Assembly (NCBI RefSeq): GCF_003253485.1
Contig: NZ_QKTX01000010.1
Span: 1 to 64,000 of the forward strand
Reading direction: 5' to 3'
DNA: 64,000 bases
DNA from: Algoriphagus aquaeductus
Lineage (GTDB): Bacteria > Bacteroidota > Bacteroidia > Cytophagales > Cyclobacteriaceae
Shown: piece by piece, positions 9,490-17,426 of the stretch
Layout: the number at the start of each line of letters is the position of its first letter
Position numbering within the stretch: position 1 is the first letter of the stretch
Translations under genes and position numbers: made by a program
The notes under the pieces: generated by a model
What the model was told of the DNA's origin: nothing
What the model saw: only the letters and a program-made list of their open reading frames with translations
The model's database searches: none

Positions 9490-9812
9490 TTGTTTCACGC
9501 AGAGATTGCAGAGAAAAAAGTTTCACGCGGCGAGCGCGGCGATTTGCGCTGCGCCCGCTGCGTGAAAAGTAAAAAGTAGCGCTCGCAGCGATAAAAAAAG
9601 AGTTCACGCGGCGCTCCCCGAGATTAACGCTGCGTGCGCTGCGAGAAACACAAAAAAATCACGCCGCGAGCGCTGCGATTTGCGCTGCGACCGCTGCGTG
9701 AATTAAAAACTCTCCGCGTTTCCTGCGATTTCCTTTGCGCTCGCCGCGTGAAAAGAAAAACCTTGCGCCGGCTGCGTGAAAAAAAAATCTTTGCGATCGC
9801 TGCGTGAAACAC
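9490..9812. repeat. Repeat array A: CGCNGCG-based inverted units
   Basis: The 323-base stretch has about eight units. The skeleton is TTCACGC-N-GCG-NN-CGC-N-GCG in one orientation and the reverse complement, ending GCTGCGTGAAA, in the other. Units are separated by A-rich runs of 5-10 bases. The palindromic heptamer CGCNGCG recurs every 9 bases inside a unit. Opposed units form long stems, the clearest at 9521-9541 with 9547-9567 (21 pairs, two of them G-T wobble, one mismatch, 5-base loop). Spacers are not uniform, so this is not CRISPR. The array runs up to the start of the GxxExxY gene. It is far more G+C-rich within its units than the neighbouring genes. Confidence 0.9.
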
Positions 9813-9826
9813 ATATTTTTATTTTT

Positions 9827-10204
9827 ATGACTGAGAATGAGATCGCTACCATCATTTTAGACAAATCTTTTGAGATTCATCGTACGCTTGGACCTGGACT
9901 TTTGGAATCAGTATATGAACAAGCACTCGAATACGAATTACGACAAGCAGGTTTGATGGTGGATGCTCAGCTGCCAGTACCCTTGGTTTACAAAGAAATC
10001 AAGTTTGAAGCTGGATTTAGGCTTGATCTCTTAGTGGAAAACAAAGTCATCGTCGAAGTCAAAGCAATCGAAACACTCGCTCCAGTCCACTTTGCCCAGA
10101 CCCTTACCTACCTGAAGCTCTCCGGCCACAAACTCGGACTGCTCCTAAATTTCAACACCAAATTGCTCAAAGACGGGATTCATCGTCTTGCAAACAATCT
10201 TTAA
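9827..10204 (+). CDS. GxxExxY protein, PD-(D/E)XK nuclease-like
   Basis: 125 residues from ATG 9827. The name-giving motif GLLESVY is at residues 24-30. The nuclease-like core has Asp67 (FRLDLLV) and then Glu77-Val-Lys79 (VIVEVKA), the D...ExK arrangement of the PD-(D/E)XK superfamily. The frame stays open upstream to a GTG at 9776, but those 17 residues (LRSLRE and so on) are translated from the repeat array, so ATG 9827 is preferred. Arrays of the same repeat lie on both sides, and the stop codon lies inside the left terminal inverted repeat of array B. Function is unknown in the family; DNA or RNA cleavage is only inferred from the fold. Confidence 0.85.
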   Translation: MTENEIATIILDKSFEIHRTLGPGLLESVYEQALEYELRQAGLMVDAQLPVPLVYKEIKFEAGFRLDLLVENKVIVEVKAIETLAPVHFAQTLTYLKLSGHKLGLLLNFNTKLLKDGIHRLANNL

Positions 10205-10539
10205 CTAGTTCACGCAGGAATAGGGTTCACGCAGAGAACGCGGTGATTAACGCGGTGCTCGCAACGAAAAATAAAATGGTTAACGTTGCGCCCGTTGCGA
10301 ATTACCGCTGTGCCCGCTGCGAGAAAGAAAAAACATTTTGGTCGTTGTAAGAAATTAGTTCACGCCGAGAACGCGGCGATTAACGCGGAGCTCGCAACGA
10401 AAAATTAAAAAGTTTTACGTGGCGCACGCTGCGATTATCGCTGCGACCGCTGCGTGAAAAAAAATCAAACTGAGCCCGCTGCGATAAAACTCTGCGTTAG
10501 CTGCGTGAAACCGTTGCGTTCGTTGCGTGAGCTAGTTAA
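10201..10539. repeat. Repeat array B with 15-bp terminal inverted repeats
   Basis: It carries the same CGCNGCG-type units as array A, in both orientations, with A-rich spacers. The outer ends match as inverted repeats: TTAACTAGTTCACGC (10201-10215) against GCGTGAGCTAGTTAA (10525-10539), 14 of 15 positions. Two internal units (10225-10275 and 10359-10408) are near-identical direct copies beginning GTTCACGC and ending in CTCGCAACGAAAAAT. Together with the following 68 bases it makes up the gap between the GxxExxY gene and the next gene. Confidence 0.85.
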
Positions 10540-10553
10540 AATACTAACATTTG
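10523..10553 (+). promoter_or_regulatory. Possible promoter of the accessory cassette
   Basis: TTG at 10523-10525, inside the last unit of array B, is followed after 19 bases by TAACATTTG (10545-10553). This resembles the Bacteroidota pair TTTG / TAnnTTTG with one extra base in the -7 element. The next start codon is 54 bases downstream. Confidence 0.25.
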
Positions 10554-10607
10554 TCATTGATTTTCCGTCAGATAGTTTCTAGTTTCCATTTTTAAATATC
10601 CTTACTT

Positions 10608-10913
10608 ATGCAAGATCCTGACCTAACAAAAGCTCAAAACCAAGCAGCAGCCTTAAACCAGCTCATTAATCTTGCTTTGGAATCTGAATCTATTCCCAAA
10701 ATTTATTGTAATGGCTTTACCAATGCAGTCGGAAATTCGGATGTGATGCTAGTGCTTCAGCAGAATGGAAAGCCTGCAGGTGTGGTCAATATGTCATTTA
10801 CGATTGCTAAGACACTAAGCCAATCTCTGAAAGAAATCATCGACTCGATTGAACAAAAATCTAATCAGTCCATTATGACCACTTATGAAGTAGAAAAATT
10901 CCTTAAACCATGA
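10608..10913 (+). CDS. Small DUF3467-like protein
   Basis: 101 residues, no signal peptide. After an Ala/Gln/Leu-rich helix (residues 5-25) comes a beta-rich part (IYCNGFTNAVGNSDVMLVLQ), then VVNMSFTIAKTLSQSL near residues 65-80. This resembles DUF3467 proteins, in which a strand is followed by an MSP-x-x-AK helix. That similarity is from memory and weak. It is the first gene of a cassette enclosed by arrays B and C and overlaps the next gene by 4 bases (ATGA). No function can be assigned. Confidence 0.6.
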   Translation: MQDPDLTKAQNQAAALNQLINLALESESIPKIYCNGFTNAVGNSDVMLVLQQNGKPAGVVNMSFTIAKTLSQSLKEIIDSIEQKSNQSIMTTYEVEKFLKP

Positions 10914-11563
10914 TCTCAAAAGGAACAGTCTTGTATTCAGGTTACCAAGCGGAAAAGGAAAAGCTAGCTGGAAACCTCATGGATATCCTACAGAAAATCA
11001 AGTCCTTTAGCACATTAGGAAAGGGATGGCATTATGGAGAGGGACAGGGGCCAAGTCTTGCAACCCTTGGGTTAGCTGAGAGGATTGCCAAGCGACTTCA
11101 TCTGGAGCTATTTTGTAAAATAGATGCATTCCCGGGTATCTGGGGAGAAATTCAAGTCACAGCCTATCTTCAAGAGTATTTTATTGAAATTAATATCTTG
11201 TCAGATGGCTCCATTGAATTTTTAGTAGAAGATCAAAACCAAAATATAGTTTTAGAATTAGAAGGATTAAATTTTGATGGACTAGTAACTAAAATCAAGT
11301 TTTTTAAGGGTCAATATCTATGGAAATCATTCGTGTACTTTCCCCAAACCATTTCGATAAAAACCTATCCAGATTCTCCAGTCTTGCCTTCAGGAATTCT
11401 TCTGGTCCAAGAGGAGGAATCTCCGTATTTGACCGAGATTGCGCACAGCGAAACTCAGGCAGCCCATGTAGCCATATTGACTCCCATTACCAAAAGATCA
11501 GCTATCAACCCCCGATATTTTGGAAATTCAGTTCAGACCAACTACCAAATCATCCCAAGCTAG
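10910..11563 (+). CDS. Unknown protein with a GWHYGEG-type domain
   Basis: 217 residues, no signal peptide or membrane segment. An N-terminal helix is followed by LGKGWHYGEGQGPS near residues 38-51, a helix, then WGEIQVTAYLQEYFIEINILSDGSIEF near 80-107 (the quoted part covers strands ending in DG-x-IEF). The pattern resembles small bacterial proteins with a GWDG-x-PSP helix followed by a strand pair, a group often found in variable gene cassettes. The C-terminal 80 residues look different. It overlaps the DUF3467-like gene by 4 bases, so the two are translationally coupled. The frame after its stop remains open in another register for 59 codons, so either a small third gene follows or the protein was once longer. 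Confidence 0.65.
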   Translation: MISKGTVLYSGYQAEKEKLAGNLMDILQKIKSFSTLGKGWHYGEGQGPSLATLGLAERIAKRLHLELFCKIDAFPGIWGEIQVTAYLQEYFIEINILSDGSIEFLVEDQNQNIVLELEGLNFDGLVTKIKFFKGQYLWKSFVYFPQTISIKTYPDSPVLPSGILLVQEEESPYLTEIAHSETQAAHVAILTPITKRSAINPRYFGNSVQTNYQIIPS

Positions 11564-11565
11564 AA

Positions 11566-11745
11566 TTGGATGATTCCAATGGGGATCCTTGCCATTATAA
11601 TATTTTTGATTTGACCGATAAAGAGGCGAAACGATTTTTTCAAGGTGAAGGTAATGGGGAGTATTTCATTTGTAAGGAAACTACGGAAGTAACAGTCAGC
11701 AAAGAATCCTTAAAGGAATTAATCTTGAAAGGCTTTTTCGATTAA
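11566..11745 (+). CDS. Small 59-residue protein or frameshifted tail of the previous gene
   Basis: A TTG two bases after the previous stop opens a 59-codon frame beginning DDSNGDPCHYN, with an acidic, ordinary amino-acid make-up (FDLTDKEAKRFF, ESLKELILKGFF). The same frame is open further upstream to 11320, but that part is the shadow of the preceding gene. Coding character suggests real protein. It is either a third, tightly coupled gene of the cassette or the C-terminus of a protein split by a frameshift near 11520-11560. Array C starts within a few bases of its stop. Confidence 0.4.
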   Translation: MDDSNGDPCHYNIFDLTDKEAKRFFQGEGNGEYFICKETTEVTVSKESLKELILKGFFD

Positions 11746-11747
11746 AG

Positions 11748-12114
11748 GGTTCACGCAGTGCTCGCAAAGATTTACGCGGCGTTCGCGGCGAGAAATTGGT
11801 TCACGCTGCGTTTGCTGCGACTTCCGTTGCGCCCGCTGCGAGAAATCCAAAGCCGTTGCGTCCGCTGCGTGAAATTATAAACCACTGCTCCCGCTGCGTG
11901 AAAACTCTGCGCTCGCTGCGAATAACAGCTGCTTCCGTCGCGTGAAAATGGTTAACGAAAAGATCGCTTCAAATAACGCGGCGTCCGCTGCGAGAAATAA
12001 AAAGCCACTGCATCCGCTGCGAGAAAACTCTGCGTTCGCCGCGTGAAATAAAAATTACACCTCGTCCGCTGCGTGAAATAAAAAACACTGCGCTCGCTGC
12101 GAGAAATCCAATCC
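11748..12114. repeat. Repeat array C: CGCNGCG-type units
   Basis: About 367 bases of the same repeat family as arrays A and B. The first third has TTCACGC-leading units (11750, 11800). The rest is a run of units in one orientation ending CGCTGCGTGAAA or CGCTGCGAGAAA, spaced about 25-35 bases with A-rich joints. It fills the whole gap between the accessory cassette and the heparinase-like gene and ends only 9 bases before that start codon. Confidence 0.88.
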
Positions 12115-13698
12115 ATGCTCTCCAAGCTTAATACACTTTTTCACACCCTGATTCACCTCAAGCCCATTCAAGCCGTTTATCAGGTGAAAAACAGGCTAAT
12201 CAAAGTTAGCCCACTTTCAGCCTTTCAGTTACCAATCCCCCAAACTCAAAAACTTGATTTTTTTAAGGCTCCAGCAATCACCAGGTTTTTAAAGGTAAAA
12301 CCCGATCAATTCCATTTTGAGTTTTTAAACCTTTCTCAAACCTATTCGAAGTCCTCCATAGACTGGAACGACCAAACTCACGGCAAACTCTGGAATTACA
12401 ACCTTCAATATCTCGACTTTTTGAAACAGGAAGATGTTCCCATAGAAATCAAAATTGATATTCTAAGAGATATTTATTCTTGGCTTTTGGCTGGGAAACT
12501 CCCACTCGAGCCCTATCCAGCCTCCCTTCGAATCATGAATCTGATTCGTTTTTTTTCCACTCATTCCATGGATCAAGCCACAAAAGATGAATTGACCAGA
12601 TTCCTTTTTGCGGAGGTAAATTACCTATCTAAAAACCTGGAATTTCACTTGCTTGCTAATCACTTGCTCGAAAATGCCTTCGCTTTTTGGATGGGAGCCT
12701 TGTTTTTCAATCAGCCGGATTGGACCGCAAAGGCATCCAAGCTTTTAAAATCTCAATTGGAAGAACAGATTTTAGCCGATGGAGCCCATTACGAGCTTAC
12801 GCCCATGTATCATCAGATTATTCTGTTTAGAGTCATGGAGGCTTACTATCTAACCCCCAATCAATATGTTCTGAAATTTATCTTGAAAGAAAAGGCTGAA
12901 TTAATGATGGGTTGGCTTAATCTAATGACTTTTCCCAATGGTCAACTTCCACATTTTAACGATACCACAGAAGGGATTGCCTATGGTTCTGCATTTCTCC
13001 AAGAAACCGGGAGATCTTTAGATCTTCTTCCAAATTTCAAATCGCTTTCTGAATCCGGATACAGAAAATTGGAATTCGAAGATCTTTGTTTAATCTCAGA
13101 TGTAGAAGGGATCAAACCCAGTTATCAGCCTGGTCATGCTCATGCAGACACCTTTTCATTTGTCCTTCACAAGGGAGAAGTTCCAGTAATTGTTGATCCG
13201 GGAATTTCCACTTATACCATAGGCTCTCGAAGAGCTTGGGAGAGAGGGACCGCATCTCACAATACTATTACGATTGATCAGAAAAACTCTTCACATGTTT
13301 GGGCCGGTTTCAGAGTGGCCAAGCGGACAAAAGTTAACCTTAAGTCGGACAATTCTATCCATGTCCTTGCGTCTCAGGATGGCTTTGGGGGCCAACTTCA
13401 TCAACGCGAATTCAAAGTCCTCGGCCGAGGGCTTGAAATAAAAGATGAAATTTTAAACTACAATAATAATTCCATACTGGAAGCGAGGTTGTTTTTTCAT
13501 CCAGCTATCACACCCAAATTTATTTCGTCTGCGCGAATTCAACTCTTGGATAGCTTGATTTTGGAATTGTTTGGGGCAGAGCAAATCCAATTGATTCCTT
13601 ATGAATTTGCTTTGGGCTTCAACAAGCTAAAGTCAGCTCAGTGCCTGCTTATTTCTTTAGAAAGTAATTCACTCACAACCCGGTTTATACCAAGATAA
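12115..13698 (+). CDS. Heparinase II/III-like (alginate-lyase fold) protein
   Basis: 527 residues: an alpha-helical toroid N-terminal half (about 1-320) and a beta-sandwich C-terminal half. The C-terminal motif GHAHADTFSF has His341 and His343, and RGTASHNT carries His382. These are typical of the Hepar_II_III family. No signal peptide is visible, so it is probably cytoplasmic. Members in O-antigen loci are often found beside bi-domain oxidoreductases and WbuB-like glycosyltransferases, as here. Its role in assembly or trimming of the glycan is not established. It ends with a 1-base TAATG overlap into the GT4 gene, so these two are coupled. Confidence 0.85.
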   Translation: MLSKLNTLFHTLIHLKPIQAVYQVKNRLIKVSPLSAFQLPIPQTQKLDFFKAPAITRFLKVKPDQFHFEFLNLSQTYSKSSIDWNDQTHGKLWNYNLQYLDFLKQEDVPIEIKIDILRDIYSWLLAGKLPLEPYPASLRIMNLIRFFSTHSMDQATKDELTRFLFAEVNYLSKNLEFHLLANHLLENAFAFWMGALFFNQPDWTAKASKLLKSQLEEQILADGAHYELTPMYHQIILFRVMEAYYLTPNQYVLKFILKEKAELMMGWLNLMTFPNGQLPHFNDTTEGIAYGSAFLQETGRSLDLLPNFKSLSESGYRKLEFEDLCLISDVEGIKPSYQPGHAHADTFSFVLHKGEVPVIVDPGISTYTIGSRRAWERGTASHNTITIDQKNSSHVWAGFRVAKRTKVNLKSDNSIHVLASQDGFGGQLHQREFKVLGRGLEIKDEILNYNNNSILEARLFFHPAITPKFISSARIQLLDSLILELFGAEQIQLIPYEFALGFNKLKSAQCLLISLESNSLTTRFIPR

Positions 13699-14909
13699 TG
13701 AGAATTCTTTTTATTACTGATAATTTCCCTCCTGAGATTAATGCACCGGCAAACCGCACTTTTGAACATTGTAAAGAGTGGGTAAAACTGGGTGCTGAAG
13801 TGACTGTTATTACCTGTTTTCCCAATTTTCCAAAAGGTGAAATTTTTCCGGGCTACCAAAACAAGTGGCGTAAAGTAGAAGTAATTGATGGGATTCGGGT
13901 GATTCGAGTTTGGTCATACATTACCGCAAATGAAGGAACGGTCAAAAGAATATTGGATTACATAAGTTTTGGTGTGACCTCATTTCTAAATGGTCTTTTT
14001 GTAAAAACTGATTTGATTATTGGTACATCCCCTCAGTTTTTCAGCGCAATGTCGGCCTGGCAGATTGGTATTTTCCGAAGTAAACCTTGGGTAATGGAAG
14101 TGAGAGATCTTTGGCCGGAGTCCATAGTTGCAGTAGGAGCAATGAAGAATAAAAAACTGATTAAATTTTTGGAATGGATAGAAATGATGATGTACCGATC
14201 TGCAGATCAAATAATTGTTGTTACGGAAACTTTCTTGAAGAAAATTGAGAATAAAGGAATAAATCCCTATAAAATTTTTGTATTCAAAAACGGTGTTGAT
14301 CTGACAAAATACTTTCCTGGACCAAAACCTAAATTGATCGAGGAAAAATTAGGTCTTAAAAATAAAATGATTTTTGGGTACATAGGAACCCATGGGATGG
14401 CACATGGTTTGGATTTTATTTTGGATCAAGCTCGAAAATTTAATATGACCCATAAGGACATTCATTTTTTGTTTATAGGGGATGGTGCAAAAAAGGATAG
14501 CCTTATTGAGCAGGCTAACCGAGATAAACTCAAGAACGTGACCTTTTTGGATTCTGTGGGAAAAGAAGAGGTCTTGGATTATTTGCAATTAATGGACGTA
14601 GCCTTGGTCAATCTCATTAAATCTCCGACTTTTTTAGATGTAATTCCATCGAAAATTTTTGAGGCAGCCGCTGTTCAAAAACCAATTTTGCTTGGTTTAG
14701 AAGGCGAGACGAAGGAGATCATTGAAAAATATGGCGCCGGACTTTGCTTCGAGCCTGAAAATTCAACAGACTTTATAAGGAAAGTTTTGCAGTTTTATGA
14801 TTCAAAGAATAATCTGGAAAATTATAAGTTAGGTTGTAAAAAATTAGCCTATGATTTCGAGAGGAAGAGAATTGCAAAAAACATGTTGGAGATTTTGACT
14901 GATTTTTGA
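13698..14909 (+). CDS. WcaI/WbuB-like GT4 glycosyltransferase
   Basis: A 403-residue GT-B enzyme. The N-terminus ITDNFPPEINAPANR is characteristic of WcaI/WbuB-type transferases, where a conserved N-terminal FPP loop begins the acceptor domain. The donor domain has VIPSKIFEAAAVQKP near residues 315-330, the usual nucleotide-sugar-binding glutamate region. WbuB relatives add N-acetyl-fucosamine or similar sugars to a lipid-linked acceptor. Whether this one does is unknown. The start overlaps the heparinase-like gene by one base, and the end overlaps the next gene by one base (TGATG). Confidence 0.85.
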   Translation: MRILFITDNFPPEINAPANRTFEHCKEWVKLGAEVTVITCFPNFPKGEIFPGYQNKWRKVEVIDGIRVIRVWSYITANEGTVKRILDYISFGVTSFLNGLFVKTDLIIGTSPQFFSAMSAWQIGIFRSKPWVMEVRDLWPESIVAVGAMKNKKLIKFLEWIEMMMYRSADQIIVVTETFLKKIENKGINPYKIFVFKNGVDLTKYFPGPKPKLIEEKLGLKNKMIFGYIGTHGMAHGLDFILDQARKFNMTHKDIHFLFIGDGAKKDSLIEQANRDKLKNVTFLDSVGKEEVLDYLQLMDVALVNLIKSPTFLDVIPSKIFEAAAVQKPILLGLEGETKEIIEKYGAGLCFEPENSTDFIRKVLQFYDSKNNLENYKLGCKKLAYDFERKRIAKNMLEILTDF

Positions 14910-16570
14910 TGAGAGGAATATTTTTATTGGTTTTTGTAGGAATTAATTTGAACCTTTCAGCGCAGGTAATACCGACTGGTTTTCCTATTTGGGAAGAGGT
15001 AATTCGCAGAAATCAGATATTAAACGAGGATTCCGCTTCAATTTCCTCCTTTTTACTCAGGCCCGGATTAATAATCACTAAGGATTACGGTTTTGGTCAA
15101 GAAATTTCTACGCCTGTGGAATCACTTGAGCTTGGCTTACTTCCCCTAGTGACAACGGCCCGAGTCACTTCCAAGCGTCCGTATGGTTGGGGTGATTATG
15201 GGATGATTCCCAATCCCGGACTGCAAACCTATTTTTCAGGAGGAATACAGGCGAAATATAAATTCATCAATTTCACCTTTCGACCCGAATTAGTCATCGC
15301 CCAGAATAAAGGGTTTGAAACTGATCTGGAAAACATGCGACTCAATGATATCCGTAGCCGCTTTTTTCTATGGAATTTTGGGGATTTCCCCGAAAGGTAT
15401 GGTGAGTCTTGGGTTATGTATCCTTGGTGGGGGCAATCCAAACTTACCTTTCAATATGGTTCCTTTGAAATAGGAGGAAGTACTCAAAATATTTGGTGGG
15501 GTCCTGGTCAGTGGAATGCGCTTACCTTTTCCAATAATGCCCAAGGATTCCCTCATCTAACCTTGAATACGACCAAGCCAGCCAAAACTTTTTTGGGAAA
15601 TTTTGAAACCCAATTGATTGTAGGAAGACTTGAAAATTCAGGTGTTCCTCCTTCTCAGGTTTCTGATTTGAATGATCGCTTTTTCAGGCCGTTTACCGGG
15701 GATTGGCGATATCTAAATGCCATCACCTTGAGTTGGAATCCCAAATGGATAAAGGGGTTTTATTTTGGCTTTTCCAGAACTTTCCAGCAATATAATACCA
15801 ATAGGGGTAGGGAGTTTTCAGACTGGTTTCCCATTTTTGATCCCTTTCAGAAAGAGCGGTTCTTTTCAGATGGCAATTCTGTCGAATTTGATGCAAATGG
15901 AAGAGATCAAACTGTTACCATTTTTGGAAGATTAGTGTTGCCTCAAACCAAATCCGAAGTTTATTTTGAATATGGCAGGAGAGATCATGCTTTTAACTGG
16001 AAGGATTTTGTTTTAAATCCCGAACATGCAAGAGCCTTCCTATTTGGGTACAAACAGCTGTTTGAACTGCCAAATGGGAATCAATTGATCCAAATCAGAT
16101 CAGAAATCACCCATCAACAAGAATCAGTTAATCGGTATATCCGAAATAACGGTATCGAAGGTGGATTGTCATGGCACACCCACACGAGGGCCCGTGGATT
16201 CGTGAATTATGGACAGCCTTTAGGCGTGGGCATAGGCACTGGCTCAAATGTACAAACCGTGGAGGTTTCCTTGGTGGAAGGAGTAAATAAAATGGGACTT
16301 CTTTTTGAGCGATTGGCCAATAACCAGGATTTTTACTATAAGGCACTATTTCAGTTTACCGAACGTCGGCCTTGGATTGACTATTCTCTTGGCTTCCTCT
16401 ACGACAAGCAGTTCAATAACCTGCTCCTTAGCTCCAAGCTTCAGTTGATTCATGCCCGCAATTACCAGTGGCAGCTGCATCCATCGAGCACCCCGGAGTT
16501 TCCCAGAGGGCAGAACCTGACCAGTGTGATGGCCCAGGTGAGTGCGATTTACTTTTGGAAGAAGAAGTGA
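14909..16570 (+). CDS. Wzi-like capsule assembly outer-membrane protein
   Basis: 553 residues from ATG 14909 (TGATG coupling with the GT4 stop; a TTG at 14906 is in frame but less likely). The N-terminal signal peptide ends near NLSAQ (residues 1-19). The rest alternates aromatic and polar residues in beta strands typical of an outer-membrane barrel. Repeated W/G-rich turns (YPWWGQ, NIWWGPGQWNAL) match the Capsule_assemb_Wzi family. Wzi holds capsule at the cell surface by acting as an outer-membrane lectin. It closes this transcription unit and is followed by repeats. Confidence 0.8.
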   Translation: MRGIFLLVFVGINLNLSAQVIPTGFPIWEEVIRRNQILNEDSASISSFLLRPGLIITKDYGFGQEISTPVESLELGLLPLVTTARVTSKRPYGWGDYGMIPNPGLQTYFSGGIQAKYKFINFTFRPELVIAQNKGFETDLENMRLNDIRSRFFLWNFGDFPERYGESWVMYPWWGQSKLTFQYGSFEIGGSTQNIWWGPGQWNALTFSNNAQGFPHLTLNTTKPAKTFLGNFETQLIVGRLENSGVPPSQVSDLNDRFFRPFTGDWRYLNAITLSWNPKWIKGFYFGFSRTFQQYNTNRGREFSDWFPIFDPFQKERFFSDGNSVEFDANGRDQTVTIFGRLVLPQTKSEVYFEYGRRDHAFNWKDFVLNPEHARAFLFGYKQLFELPNGNQLIQIRSEITHQQESVNRYIRNNGIEGGLSWHTHTRARGFVNYGQPLGVGIGTGSNVQTVEVSLVEGVNKMGLLFERLANNQDFYYKALFQFTERRPWIDYSLGFLYDKQFNNLLLSSKLQLIHARNYQWQLHPSSTPEFPRGQNLTSVMAQVSAIYFWKKK

Positions 16571-16975
16571 CCGTCATTGCGAGGTGACGTCATTGCGAGG
16601 GTAGGGTAGTGACAATCGGTTAGGTACTTCTATGGCCTACCCGAAGCAATTTTGACTGATAAAAGCCTAAGATCGCTTCGTCGCAGTTAGCTTCTTTAAT
16701 AAATTTTAAGCGTCATTTTGCTTCTCGCGATGACGTGATTTCTCCTCGCGACGACGCTTTTCGTCATTGCGAAGGAAGAGCAGATTCAAAATAATTTCTA
16801 TGAGAAGCCTACCTTCCCGAAGCAATCTCATCCAGTTGCCAGGATCGCTTCGTCGCAGTTAGCTTCTTTAATAAATTTTAAGCGTCATTTTGCTTCTCGC
16901 GATGACGTGATTTCTCCTCGCGACGACGCTTTTCGTCATTGCGAGGGAAGAGCAGGATCAAAATAATTTCTAGGA
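16571..16975. repeat. CGTCATTGCGAG-type interspersed repeats in a 172-bp tandem
   Basis: GTCATTGCGAGG occurs near 16573 and 16588. A 130-base block (16671-16800) recurs at 16843-16972 with about three mismatches, a 172-base period. Each block has GATCGCTTCGTCGC, a spacer, then CTTCTCGCGATGACG, later CGTCATTGCGA and GAAGCAATCT. These are the arms of the widespread CGTCATTGCGAGG / AAGCAATCT inverted element. No open frame of coding quality is present. Confidence 0.85.
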
Positions 16976-17426
16976 GTGCCTACCTTCCTGAAGCTCGTGC
17001 ATAGTCATCTTCCCTGAAAATTGATCCTTGCGTTTGGGATTTGATACCTGACTTCCCTTATTTACCTCATACTCCCCACCTCCAAAATTCCCATACGCCC
17101 AAGTCGCAGACTTAGAGATTCTCTTCGGAATTTGTAGGCATTACTACTAAAAAAAATCCAGACTTTGGGATTTTTTTCGACGCTTTGGGTAGCGTTTCCC
17201 CGGATTCCCACGTTAACTTTGTAGGAATAGAAAAAAAACAAAAAAATCTTCAAATACTCTAAATTGTAATTCGGCAATACAAATTTTAAATTGATGGGGA
17301 ATTAGGATTATTTTAAAACTTTTCAATTGCCATCCCTTGAAATTAATTTCTTGCTAAAAATTAGGCATAATAATTGTAAAAACTTAAATTCGAAAACCAT
17401 TCTTATTCTTTGATAACTACCACATT
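16976..17426. other. Non-coding stretch before the WecA-like gene
   Basis: No gene is seen. At 17150-17177 there is a symmetrical hairpin (A7-TCC, 8-base loop, GGA-T7) that could end transcription from both sides. A short stem ACGCT/AGCGT follows at 17180-17195. The last 150 bases are A+T-rich and probably hold the promoter of the next gene, but no clear TAnnTTTG is present. Confidence 0.6.
17150..17177. terminator. Symmetrical terminator-like hairpin
   Basis: AAAAAAATCC (17150-17159) pairs with GGATTTTTTT (17168-17177) around an 8-base loop. The stem has only three G-C-type pairs, so strength is doubtful, but the T-run is present on both strands. Confidence 0.45.

Noticed and set aside
9624-9812. 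Minus-strand Arg-rich frame of 62 codons
   Set aside because: It is a translation of the repeat array (SRSGRSANRSAR-type) and does not have coding character.
9490-12114. CRISPR array
   Set aside because: Units are palindromic, occur in both orientations, vary in length and spacing, and the joints are A-rich rather than unique spacers; no cas gene is near.
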